From: a virus
IMG/VR virus record: IMGVR_UViG_3300006086_000024
Span: 1 to 30,195 of that record
Direction: 5' to 3' (one strand)
DNA: 30,195 nt
This document shows positions 1 through 6,776 of the stretch, piece after piece. The position numbers were made by a program, and so were the translations under genes. Position 1 is the first letter of the stretch; every line of letters starts with the position of its first letter. The notes under the pieces are model-generated. The model made no database searches. It had not been told where the DNA came from and saw only the letters and a program-made list of their open reading frames with translations.

Positions 1-521
1 AATAAAAACTCTTTATGTGGCATTGTATTTATATTATAGAATTCATTTGGGTCAATTTTATAGGTCACTATAGGTTGTTCCCCTGTAAATTCACTTGCTT
101 CGTTTATTTTTCTTCCTATGTAATTCATTACAGGAACAGCCATTGATTTACCAAAACTTCTATATTTGCTATTATCATTTGCTGGTTTATTGAGATGAAT
201 TATATCGAGGTAATTTTCAGGAAATCCTTGCAGTCTAGCATATTCAATGGGAGTCAATTTTCTTACTACAGTAGATGTTGGGTTTATGATTGCAACACAA
301 TGTCTATCTGCGCCAGTGAGAGTATAACAAACTCCAGAATCATCGAAACCTGTTCCATTACCGCCGTTTTCTGGCTGTCTGCCAATCGTATTTCCTACCA
401 ATGAATAAACATACTCTTTAGTAAATGGAGTAGGTGCTATCTTACACCCAACAGTTAATGCATATTTTAATGGTGCTGGTAATATTTTATTTCTAGTCTC
501 TGCTCGGTGGATTAGAGCCTC
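1..521 (-). pseudogene. C-terminal part of a cytosine-C5 DNA methyltransferase, out of frame with its N-terminal part; runs off the window
   Basis: Reading the minus strand in the frame whose codons begin at 521 gives an uninterrupted stretch to the window edge that completes the methyltransferase of 493-1137. It holds the short target-recognition region, motif IX (V-R-K-L-T-P-I-E-Y-A-R-L-Q-G-F-P, around 210-260) and motif X (F-G-K-S-M-A-V-P-V-M, around 125-155). The frame joins the N-terminal part near 493-510, where PPSR is followed by a premature TAG. Adding two bases to the short AG run there would read PPSRETRNK, the usual continuation in this family. Motif X normally has Asn where this protein has Lys (codon at 147-149, minus strand). 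No ATG or GTG with a ribosome site is available for separate translation; only a TTG at 539 precedes the break. Seen: the frame break and motifs. Inferred: a single broken gene, or a sequencing error. Confidence 0.8.
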
Positions 522-1137
522 GCAAACTTCTTTTTTCAAGTAATATCGGGGGTCTATTGAACCAGTCTCCAAAATCTGCGACAACAAACAAACGCTTGCG
601 TCTTTGCGCCAGTCCGAACCATTGAGCGTCCAAAACGCTCCATTCGATAAATGCTTTATCCCCAATCGCTGCTCCCTCGCTTCCCCAACCGTGTTCAGGG
701 ACTTCAACGTGCTGTAGTCCTGCCATTTCTGCAACCACAGCAGCAAAGTCCTTGCCCTCGGTTGAGCTAAATGCTCCGGGTACGTTTTCCCATAATGCAA
801 ATCTGCATCCATTGTGTTTTCTAGCCCATTCAATTATTTTTATTCCATGAAAAAACAAACTACTTCCAGTTCCCTCTGTAAATCCTTCTCTTTTACCTGC
901 AACCGATAACGCTTGACAAGGGGAACCAAATACAACTAGGTCAAATTGACCTAGTGATTTAATTTGTTCTTCAGTTATTTTTGTTATGTCACCTAAGTTT
1001 GGTATTGTTGGATAATGATAATCTAATACTGAGCATTGAAATGGTGATATTTCAGATAATGCGACACAATCCCAATCAAGTGATTCCCATGCAGTGCTTG
1101 CTGCTTCTATACCAGAAAATAATGACAAATATCTCAT
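493..1137 (-). CDS. DNA (cytosine-5-)-methyltransferase, N-terminal catalytic part (frameshifted gene)
   Basis: This 214-residue frame holds the catalytic half of a C5-cytosine DNA methyltransferase: motif I L-S-L-F-S-G-I-E-A-A-S (SAM binding, residues 4-14), motif IV G-S-P-C-Q (catalytic Cys74), motif VI E-N-V-P (117-120) and motif VIII Q-R-R-K-R (179-183). It stops in the sequence PPSRD just before the target-recognition region; motifs IX and X follow in another frame (1-521). The ATG at 1137 has an AAGGA ribosome site inside the end of the upstream CmoA-like gene, whose stop is 2 bases away, so the two are probably translationally coupled. The break after motif VIII resembles natural two-subunit enzymes such as M.AquI, but the second part lacks a convincing start, so a mutation or sequencing error is more likely. 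The modified sequence cannot be predicted. Confidence 0.88.
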   Translation of the reverse strand: MRYLSLFSGIEAASTAWESLDWDCVALSEISPFQCSVLDYHYPTIPNLGDITKITEEQIKSLGQFDLVVFGSPCQALSVAGKREGFTEGTGSSLFFHGIKIIEWARKHNGCRFALWENVPGAFSSTEGKDFAAVVAEMAGLQHVEVPEHGWGSEGAAIGDKAFIEWSVLDAQWFGLAQRRKRLFVVADFGDWFNRPPILLEKRSLRGSNPPSRD

Positions 1138-1138
1138 T

Positions 1139-1801
1139 CTAATCCTTGATCACTACTATTCCGACAAAATTTAAACTCTTCCAGAAAATCTCAACTTTAC
1201 CGATATCAGATAACTCAGTTATAAGTTCATTTAAAGTTTTTAATCGTAGGCTTCGACGTAATTGTCTTTGTTTTAATAATATTTCATTGTCATTAAAACT
1301 CATACCCTTAAACTCATAATAAATGGAATCCATTGCTGATTGCATTATTGCGGTTTCGCTGTGTATCTTCTCACAACAAATAAAAGCACCCCCTTTATTC
1401 AATCCTTTCTTTACTAGATTGATAGTTTGTTCTCGTTTTTTTGGAGATAAAAATTGAAGTGTGAATAAAGATAAAATCAAAGAAGAATTAAAGATATCAG
1501 TATCAACAATATCCATTTTAAAAAACTCTAGATTTTCCAAACTTTTATGGGGAATAAGATCAGATTCATCGATGCCAATAAAATTTGAATTTGGATATTG
1601 AGGAGCAAGAATACTTAAAGTTTTTCCTGTCGAACAACCAATATCTACAACGTTAGTACTGTCGTTAATGAAATAAGAAGCAAACTTTATTACCTGATCG
1701 TGCATTGTGTCATAGTTTTGTATCGATGATTCTATATGTGCATCAAAATTCTTTACTGTATTAAAATTAAACTTGTCGCTCATAATCCAATAATCTTTCA
1801 C
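1139..1801 (-). CDS. cmoA: CmoA-like class I SAM-binding enzyme (putative carboxy-SAM synthase)
   Basis: The protein has a Rossmann methyltransferase fold with motif I V-V-D-I-G-C-S-T-G-K (51-60) and the acidic I-G-I-D-E-S (75-80). By eye it aligns over nearly its whole length with E. coli CmoA: F-T-L-Q-F-L (113-118), G-L-N-K-G-G-A (133-139), the E-K pair (144-145) and the ending L-N-F-V-G-I-V-V-I-K. CmoA converts SAM and prephenate into carboxy-SAM, which CmoB uses for tRNA wobble uridine. Arg179 in K-Q-R lies where E. coli CmoA has Arg199, recalled as the residue gripping the carboxylate; this depends on my ungapped alignment from the shared Phe-Lys. The start is uncertain: GTG at 1801, or ATG at 1783, which better fits the family N-terminus. 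It overlaps the end of the upstream cytosine methyltransferase gene and is followed after 1 base by another. No CmoB partner is visible. A generic methyltransferase is the alternative. Confidence 0.8.
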   Translation of the reverse strand: MKDYWIMSDKFNFNTVKNFDAHIESSIQNYDTMHDQVIKFASYFINDSTNVVDIGCSTGKTLSILAPQYPNSNFIGIDESDLIPHKSLENLEFFKMDIVDTDIFNSSLILSLFTLQFLSPKKREQTINLVKKGLNKGGAFICCEKIHSETAIMQSAMDSIYYEFKGMSFNDNEILLKQRQLRRSLRLKTLNELITELSDIGKVEIFWKSLNFVGIVVIKD

Positions 1802-2660
1802 CTATCCATGTAACTGCTGGTACAGTCATTCCGTTATACATAAATTTTTCCGTCTCACTCCCATTTGGGAACCAATCATCGGGAAATCCTTGAAGTCTTA
1901 ATCTTTCTAAAGGTGTTACTCGTCGCAACACTCCATTTTGCAACACAATATCAGTAAAATCTTTATAGTCGCGCTTTGTTAAAGTAGAACTTACACCTGC
2001 ACAAGCAAACTCGTTACTGCGCTGTCTAGTAAAGTAGGCAAAGGTGTGTCTGTCTCCTTCGCTCTCCTTGAAATTCCATTTAATGCTTTGTTTGAAAGAT
2101 TCCACTTTTGATCTACACTCTTTTCGATCACGTTCTGCAAGCTGGAATATATCGGAATTATAGGGGATTCCATCCCTGACTCCGAGAATATAAACCCTAC
2201 GTCTCCGTTGCGGGACTCCTGTGTATTGGCTGTCAATGACCGTCCAAGTCGCATCGTACCCGATTTGGGCAAGGTCGTGGAGTACTTTTTCAAGTCCTCT
2301 GCCAAGCAAACCGAAGACATTTTCAATGATGCAGTATCGGGGTCTAATAACCCCAATTGCACGAAAATATTCATTCCATAATCCACTTCTTTTTCCATAA
2401 ATCCCATCTCCAGTTTTACTTGCTATACTTATGTCTGTGCATGGAAACCCACCACATATTACATCTGCTTCTACAGTAGAAAAATCAATCTTCGTTACGT
2501 CACCTAGATTGACTACATTCGGAAAATTTTTCTGTAGTGTTTTTTTCGGAAATTCATCTATTTCAGAAAAAGCGATTGTTTCAAAACCCCCCGTTTTTTC
2601 CAAGCCCAAACTGAATCCACCAATACCAGAAAATAAATCTAACACCTTTAGCTTTTTCAA
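1767..2660 (-). CDS. dcm: DNA (cytosine-5-)-methyltransferase, intact
   Basis: This is a complete 297-residue C5-cytosine DNA methyltransferase. Motif I is L-D-L-F-S-G-I-G-G-F (8-17), motif IV G-G-F-P-C-T (catalytic Cys74), motif VI E-N-V (113-115), motif VIII Q-R-R-R-R (151-155), motif IX R-R-V-T-P-L-E-R-L-R-L-Q-G-F-P, and motif X Y-N-G-M-T-V-P-A-V. Motif X keeps the usual Asn but has Tyr where Gly is normal. The start is a TTG that overlaps the TGA of the nucleotidyltransferase gene, with GAGGA about 10 bases ahead; a GTG at 2645 is an alternative. It probably protects phage DNA from host restriction or marks it for another purpose. No restriction endonuclease is visible nearby, which fits an orphan phage methyltransferase. 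The recognition sequence is unknown. Confidence 0.93.
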   Translation of the reverse strand: MKKLKVLDLFSGIGGFSLGLEKTGGFETIAFSEIDEFPKKTLQKNFPNVVNLGDVTKIDFSTVEADVICGGFPCTDISIASKTGDGIYGKRSGLWNEYFRAIGVIRPRYCIIENVFGLLGRGLEKVLHDLAQIGYDATWTVIDSQYTGVPQRRRRVYILGVRDGIPYNSDIFQLAERDRKECRSKVESFKQSIKWNFKESEGDRHTFAYFTRQRSNEFACAGVSSTLTKRDYKDFTDIVLQNGVLRRVTPLERLRLQGFPDDWFPNGSETEKFMYNGMTVPAVTWIGERLLDYERQV

Positions 2661-3670
2661 TTAAATTTTTCCTCTAAATAAAAATCCAAATTATATTGAA
2701 CCCAAGGTTTTAATACTTCTGGATTTAGTGATAAAACTTTTTGTTTCAGATAACCATCTGCATATTTTTCTTTCATCCAACGCATAAACCAACCCAATTC
2801 CTTATCAGTCAAACCAGTCCATTCCCTAACTAGGTCGCCATTATACACACGTTTAAACAAAATTTCTTCTTCGTAATCTTTAGAAATTTGGTCATACGCA
2901 TGTTTAAATCCTGGAATTACATCAAATAAATAAGGCAAATAAATTGACTTGTCTTTTTTGTTATGCAGTAAAGTCTCAGGATAATCTATTTTTTCTGGAT
3001 TGATATATTCTAAGAATTGAGTGTATGTTTTGCGTTTTCGATCACGAGTACGCGATACATTATTTCTATTTTGCAATAAGAATATTTCTTTATTATAAAA
3101 CTTACTGGACATAACAAATTTAAAAATATCTTCTAAATCATCAAATCCTTCTTCGTACTTATCATATGACAAGTCAAGTACATGTAAGATAGTCTTCCAT
3201 GATTTTGATAATATAACATTTGTATATTGGTATGTTTCTATGCGCCAATTATAAGAAAGTCCATCGTGACCAAGTTTTAAACCTATTGAATGAGCTAAAC
3301 GACCACATAAATTTCCAAGATCGTTGTATGCAAAGTAATTATATGAAGTTTCATATTCAGATGGTTTTGTTCCAATTAAATCAATTTGAAAATTTTTATA
3401 TTCAAATGACAATACATTACCATTTTTAACATGATCTTTTGAATGAAATTCATCTAGTATTAATTTAACGTAGGTATCTGGCAAATTGCTTGCTTCGATA
3501 ATGATATCCATATCACCAAATGATTCTTTGTTTTTATACGATTTAATTACATCGTGTCTAATAAAAGGAAATAAAGAATCTAACTTTGTAGAAACCTCTT
3601 TACATAAATCCATATACTCTTGTTTTTCGTAACGTCTTGTTTCTGCATTACGTAAAGCGTTTCCACCCAT
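2657..3670 (-). CDS. putative nucleotidyltransferase (DNA polymerase beta-like fold)
   Basis: The 337-residue protein shows a nucleotidyltransferase metal site: S-F-G-D-M-D-I-I-I (50-58, Asp53 and Asp55) followed by a third carboxylate in F-Q-I-D-L-I (94-99, Asp97). The N-terminus begins M-G-G-N-A-L-R, a start I associate with an uncharacterised phage family. The rest is helical with many charged residues and no recognised domain. The ATG at 3670 has a strong TAGGAG ribosome site, and the TGA overlaps the TTG start of the next methyltransferase gene. The substrate is unknown: tRNA, protein or nucleotide transfer are all possible. Its place among DNA-modification genes suggests a role in modification or counter-defence, but that is only context. 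Confidence 0.7.
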   Translation of the reverse strand: MGGNALRNAETRRYEKQEYMDLCKEVSTKLDSLFPFIRHDVIKSYKNKESFGDMDIIIEASNLPDTYVKLILDEFHSKDHVKNGNVLSFEYKNFQIDLIGTKPSEYETSYNYFAYNDLGNLCGRLAHSIGLKLGHDGLSYNWRIETYQYTNVILSKSWKTILHVLDLSYDKYEEGFDDLEDIFKFVMSSKFYNKEIFLLQNRNNVSRTRDRKRKTYTQFLEYINPEKIDYPETLLHNKKDKSIYLPYLFDVIPGFKHAYDQISKDYEEEILFKRVYNGDLVREWTGLTDKELGWFMRWMKEKYADGYLKQKVLSLNPEVLKPWVQYNLDFYLEEKFN

Positions 3671-3679
3671 ATTATTCTC

Positions 3680-4441
3680 CTAATTAAACATCTCAAACAA
3701 AGACTCTTTTTTAATATAAGTCTCAATGGTCGGTTCATTCATTTTACTTGTTACCGCAATTCTATTTTTTGCTATTTCAAAATACTCGTCGTCTTTTTCT
3801 ATTCCTACGAATCTACGACCTGTATTTATACATGATACACCTGTAGTGCCACTACCCATAAACATATCACACACTAAATCATTCTCGTTGCTATGTATAG
3901 CAATAAGTGCTTCCATTAACCATTCTGGTTTTTGTGTTGTATGATTTGTTCGTTCAGAAAGTGGTGTTAAACCACCAGTAAATACAGGACGTTGATAATC
4001 TGGGTGTTGGCGATTAAAAGTCCATTTAGCGTCTTTATTAGTACACCAAACAGCAACTTCATAATCGGTTACATATCGTCTGTCTCTGTTTCTTGGCATT
4101 GGATTAGTCTTTTCCCACCTAATCATATCTTTGATCACTAGACCTAATGATTCACAATGCCTAGCAATATCCCCTAGATTTTTCCAGTCATTGAATATAA
4201 TTACGCTACCATCTGGGTGTAATATTCTCGGTATATGGTTGATATAAGAAAAAAGATCAAATCCTTTATCCCATTCACCAAAATCAATACCAGTCCTGCC
4301 CATTGTGTGAAAATTGTTTTCTTTTGCTATATTGTATGGAGGGTCAGTTAAGACTAACTTTACTGACCCCGTAGGTATTTCTGCTAATTTTTCTAAACAG
4401 TCACCATGTAAAAGTAAATAAGAGTTTTTAACTAACTCCAT
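3680..4441 (-). CDS. DNA methyltransferase of the beta class (adenine-N6 or cytosine-N4)
   Basis: The catalytic motif T-D-P-P-Y-N (32-37) comes first and the SAM-binding motif D-M-F-M-G-S-G-T-T-G (192-201) comes last, the order that defines beta-class amino methyltransferases. T-T-Q-K-P (168-172) just before the SAM motif is typical of the family. DPPY slightly favours N6-adenine, but N4-cytosine cannot be excluded. The length of 253 residues is normal and all motifs look intact. The ATG at 4441 has a very strong GAGGAGG ribosome site 4 bases away and lies inside the 3' end of the upstream small gene. It probably guards phage DNA against restriction together with the cytosine methyltransferases downstream. 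Confidence 0.93.
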   Translation of the reverse strand: MELVKNSYLLLHGDCLEKLAEIPTGSVKLVLTDPPYNIAKENNFHTMGRTGIDFGEWDKGFDLFSYINHIPRILHPDGSVIIFNDWKNLGDIARHCESLGLVIKDMIRWEKTNPMPRNRDRRYVTDYEVAVWCTNKDAKWTFNRQHPDYQRPVFTGGLTPLSERTNHTTQKPEWLMEALIAIHSNENDLVCDMFMGSGTTGVSCINTGRRFVGIEKDDEYFEIAKNRIAVTSKMNEPTIETYIKKESLFEMFN

Positions 4442-4628
4442 CTGCCTCCTCGATGATTAACTCTTCTATATATTGATCAATCGATTTTACACCGTCTCGA
4501 CTAAGTTGAATATACAAAGAAGGAAGTTTAATCAAAGCATCCATTCCACGTAAATCAATATCTGCTAATTTTAATTTTCCTAATAACCAGCGATACTTTT
4601 CTGAATCACTAAGCTGAATATGGTTCAT
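4428..4628 (-). CDS. hypothetical protein, 66 aa
   Basis: A short acidic, probably helical protein that I do not recognise. It has no membrane segment and no cysteine pair. Its ATG at 4628 lies inside the end of the upstream 98-aa gene with GAGGT about 10 bases ahead, and its own end overlaps the start of the methyltransferase by 14 bases. This chain of overlaps is the main support for it being a real gene. Confidence 0.6.
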   Translation of the reverse strand: MNHIQLSDSEKYRWLLGKLKLADIDLRGMDALIKLPSLYIQLSRDGVKSIDQYIEELIIEEADGVS

Positions 4629-4905
4629 ATTGTACAGACCTCACAAATATAACAGTTTTTAAAAATTTAAGTAATTCTTTGATAGTACAAAACTCATTAA
4701 GATCAATTTCTCCGTAAGTTTCTCCTAATGAAAATTCTATTTTATTATCTTCTGGTATATGTTGTACATCAAAAATCTCGATAGAATGAAACGTGTAATA
4801 AATATAAGAACCATTTTTATTTTTATTTTTACTATTTGCAACTTTTATTTTGAAATTTAAATCATCTACTATAGTATCGATCTTTTTTTGCTGCTTTTTA
4901 TTCAT
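4609..4905 (-). CDS. hypothetical protein, 98 aa
   Basis: A lysine-rich N-terminal half (several N-K repeats around residues 24-31) is followed by a more hydrophobic beta-prone half. I recognise no motif. The ATG at 4905 has a clear GAGAGGATT ribosome site and overlaps the last base of the upstream gene's stop codon, so it reads as a true operon member. Function unknown. Confidence 0.65.
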   Translation of the reverse strand: MNKKQQKKIDTIVDDLNFKIKVANSKNKNKNGSYIYYTFHSIEIFDVQHIPEDNKIEFSLGETYGEIDLNEFCTIKELLKFLKTVIFVRSVQYEPYSA

Positions 4906-5291
4906 TATCTAATCCTCTCAAAAAATACTTTTTCACTCATAAAATCATGTATCCCATCTCCGAACATTCTAATTACTACATTATATCTAGAATCTTCGAT
5001 ACCTAATGTATAGCTGATAAATGGGTGCTTTTCTGCATGATCAACTGCATCTAATTTACTTCGTCTAATTCTTTTTGTTACTTTGGTTGGTGTTTCTTCT
5101 GCAAGTACAATCTTTTGGTTTAATAGTCGGTGGTAATCGTAAAGAATGCTAACTTTATATTTCTTTTCGCAACATGTTTTGTCGTGAAATAAAATATACT
5201 CTTCGTTATCACTGGTACTGAATATAACATACTTTTGATCAATTACATCTAGACCAACTAAAATTTTTCCTTCTAAAACATTAAAATTCAT
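4905..5291 (-). CDS. small phage protein resembling DUF7448
   Basis: The region F-H-D-K-T-C-C-E (residues 34-41 from this start), followed later by L-N-Q-K-I-V-L-A-E-E, resembles a small phage family I remember with a double-cysteine C-C-E motif and a downstream L-A-E-E (DUF7448); no function is established. I chose the ATG at 5291 (M-N-F-N-V-L-E-G-K) over a TTG at 5321, because it gives an 11-base overlap with the preceding SLOG gene. The basic stretch K-R-I-R-R-S-K in the middle may sit in a loop. The family assignment is from memory and should be treated as tentative. Confidence 0.6.
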   Translation of the reverse strand: MNFNVLEGKILVGLDVIDQKYVIFSTSDNEEYILFHDKTCCEKKYKVSILYDYHRLLNQKIVLAEETPTKVTKRIRRSKLDAVDHAEKHPFISYTLGIEDSRYNVVIRMFGDGIHDFMSEKVFFERIR

Positions 5292-5646
5292 ATAAATTTG
5301 TCTCGAATGGTTTATATACAAAAATTGGTTTTTCCATTTTTTTCATCCAACGAATCATATGATCAGTTCCTTTGCTACTTCCGTCCCATATTGCTATGAG
5401 CACATCTGCATAATTGCCCATACGAACGTTTCTTTTTATACCCGCTAACTTTCCTTCTTGCGCCCAAAACGCAGGAAATTCAGCAACTTTAATTTTTTGT
5501 GTTTTTGCCCATTGCAATCCTAATGTGTCAACACCCGAAGCCATACCACACACAACTTCTGTAATGTTAAAATTAGATAAAACTATCGCAGTTTCAATAT
5601 GTTTCATCTCTGTGATTGACCTTGAACCCGCGATAATAGTTTTCAT
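5281..5646 (-). CDS. SLOG/DUF2493 family nucleotide-binding protein (YspA-like)
   Basis: The 121-residue protein fits the single-domain SLOG (Rossmann-like) family: an N-terminal strand followed by A-G-S-R-S-I (6-11), then G-M-A-S-G-V-D (34-40), a conserved basic pair near K-R-N (71-73), and the glycine loop D-G-S-S-K-G-T (88-94). SLOG domains bind nucleotides or nucleotide-derived signals and occur in cytokinin-activating LOG enzymes, DprA and some defence effectors. In phages they are common and uncharacterised. The ATG follows the stop of the MazG-like gene directly, suggesting co-translation and possibly a joint nucleotide-related role. Confidence 0.82.
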   Translation of the reverse strand: MKTIIAGSRSITEMKHIETAIVLSNFNITEVVCGMASGVDTLGLQWAKTQKIKVAEFPAFWAQEGKLAGIKRNVRMGNYADVLIAIWDGSSKGTDHMIRWMKKMEKPIFVYKPFETNLYEF

Positions 5647-6030
5647 TTAGTATTTCTTTCCGTTGACTGAATCACGAGCTTCTTTTTTATGATCTGCTCG
5701 ATTTTTATTGTATTCCATTTTTTCTACTAATGCTCTACCTAAATCTAAATTGTATGCACCAGCAAGATCACATAATCTAATCATTGCATCCGCTAATTCA
5801 CACTCAGTTCCCAATAAATGAGGTAAATGTGAATCCATTAAATCTTTACGATCTGCTTCTAGTGCCTCCGACAATTCGCTATGAATCAATGCAATTTTAT
5901 TTGAAAATGCATATGGATTGTTTTGAATTGGATTTCCGTTTTTGTCTGTCCACCAATTTGCATCAAAAGATTCTTTATGACACGCAAAAACCAACAATCT
6001 TACTGCTTCTTTTAATTCTTCATTTAACAT
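5647..6030 (-). CDS. MazG-like nucleotide pyrophosphohydrolase
   Basis: The alpha-helical protein carries the all-alpha NTP pyrophosphatase signature: S-E-L-S-E (51-55, E-x-x-E) and E-L-A-D-A (78-82, E-x-x-D), with an alternating helix in between. Such enzymes hydrolyse (d)NTPs or related nucleotides to monophosphates and pyrophosphate. In phages they have been proposed to clear non-canonical nucleotides or lower (p)ppGpp. The ATG at 6030 has an AGAGGA ribosome site. It is the first gene of the minus-strand island reading towards position 1, divergent from the plus-strand gene at 6097. Confidence 0.8.
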   Translation of the reverse strand: MLNEELKEAVRLLVFACHKESFDANWWTDKNGNPIQNNPYAFSNKIALIHSELSEALEADRKDLMDSHLPHLLGTECELADAMIRLCDLAGAYNLDLGRALVEKMEYNKNRADHKKEARDSVNGKKY

Positions 6031-6061
6031 ATTTTTCCTCTAACGTTGAACTTTCAATACT

Positions 6062-6074
6062 ACTAAATATAAAC
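6062..6074 (+). promoter_or_regulatory. putative late promoter for the lone plus-strand gene
   Basis: ACTAAATATAAAC matches the (G/A)CTAAATA box found ahead of the structural transcription blocks. The box ends 28 bases before the ATG at 6097. It lies in the 66-base divergent gap with the MazG-like gene. Role inferred from motif recurrence. Confidence 0.55.
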
Positions 6075-6096
6075 ACAATAACCATGAAGGATATGC

Positions 6097-6396
6097 ATGA
6101 ACTATATTATTAATCTCTTTAAAACAGTTGTAAAAAATATTTTTACTGGAATGGACAACATTACTTACGACCCTGCTAGAGTTGTCGGCTATGGTACAGG
6201 TATAGTTGGTGTATTGTCATTTGCTGCTGACAGTATCGTTCATTTGGTACAAAAAGGAGCATTAGATGCTTCTTCTTTTGGTATAGAATTCGCTGCTTTG
6301 AGTGCTGGTCTTACTGGTATTGCTGCTGGTGTCGCAATCAAATCAAATGCTGAACCAACACCAACAGCAACTGTTACCACAACAATTAGTCAGTAA
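6097..6396 (+). CDS. small membrane protein, holin-like
   Basis: The 99-residue protein has an amphipathic N-terminus, a conserved-looking D-P-A-R-V-V-G-Y-G-T-G block leading into a hydrophobic segment (about 30-50), a second hydrophobic, glycine- and alanine-rich segment (about 63-82), and a Thr/Pro-rich tail. Two membrane spans and a short polar tail are compatible with a holin or other small inner-membrane protein; similar small proteins in other phages are usually left unassigned. The ATG has GAAGG 6 bases ahead. It is the only plus-strand gene in the left half, with its own CTAAATA box, and it converges on the gene at 6390-6698 with a 7-base overlap of the ends. Function not shown by sequence. 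Confidence 0.72.
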   Translation: MNYIINLFKTVVKNIFTGMDNITYDPARVVGYGTGIVGVLSFAADSIVHLVQKGALDASSFGIEFAALSAGLTGIAAGVAIKSNAEPTPTATVTTTISQ

Positions 6397-6698
6397 GTTA
6401 AATTTTGTTCGTTAATAATTTTATCCACCATAACTCTTAAATTTGGTGTGTATTTGAATGTGATCTTGTTTAACTTACCAAATTCAGGAGTAACATCTTC
6501 ATCTAGCAGCAATCCAGCAGAATGGTATTTGCTGATTAATCCTCTTACTACCTGCTTAAATTGAACGATAGTAATTGATGTAATTGTCGTTGATGTTATT
6601 TGGTTACGCAAACGAAATAGCTCAATTAAAAGTTGCTTTGCTGCACTATATTCTAATTCAATTAAATCCATATCTGGATTAGATTCTTTGTATTCCAT
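6390..6698 (-). CDS. hypothetical protein, 102 aa
   Basis: I do not recognise this protein. The N-terminal half is predicted helical (E-L-E-Y-S-A-A-K-Q-L-L and following), the middle is Thr/Ile-rich, and there is no membrane segment or metal motif. The ATG at 6698 has a good AAAGGA ribosome site. It starts just downstream of a strong hairpin that probably ends the HTH-phosphoesterase transcript, so it may have its own promoter or depend on readthrough. Its 3' end overlaps that of the opposing gene by 7 bases. Confidence 0.65.
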   Translation of the reverse strand: MEYKESNPDMDLIELEYSAAKQLLIELFRLRNQITSTTITSITIVQFKQVVRGLISKYHSAGLLLDEDVTPEFGKLNKITFKYTPNLRVMVDKIINEQNLTY

Positions 6699-6719
6699 TC
6701 ACTTTCCTTTTTAAAAAAC

Positions 6720-6757
6720 AAAATCGAGAACTAGATGTTATTCTAGTTCTCGATTTT
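6720..6757 (-). terminator. strong intrinsic terminator hairpin
   Basis: Arms AAAATCGAGAACTAG and CTAGTTCTCGATTTT pair perfectly over 15 bases around an 8-base loop. On the minus strand the stem is followed by TTTTGTTTTTT-like sequence. It lies just past the stop of the HTH-phosphoesterase gene. The other strand is also T-rich after the stem, so it may work both ways. Confidence 0.85.
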
Positions 6758-6776
6758 TGTCAATCTATTTTTACAT

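Noticed and set aside
1139-1801. Interpretation of the CmoA-like gene purely as a tRNA-modification gene
   Set aside because: No CmoB homologue or tRNA gene is in the window and the gene lies between DNA methyltransferases; however, supply to host CmoB cannot be excluded.
1991-2664. Further open frames on both strands across the intact cytosine methyltransferase
   Set aside because: They have no homology I can see and lie entirely over a gene with all expected catalytic motifs.
3823-3830. Exact T4 late box TATAAATA on the minus strand
   Set aside because: It lies deep inside the beta-class methyltransferase gene, far from any start codon, and does not match the CTAAATA form used elsewhere in the window.
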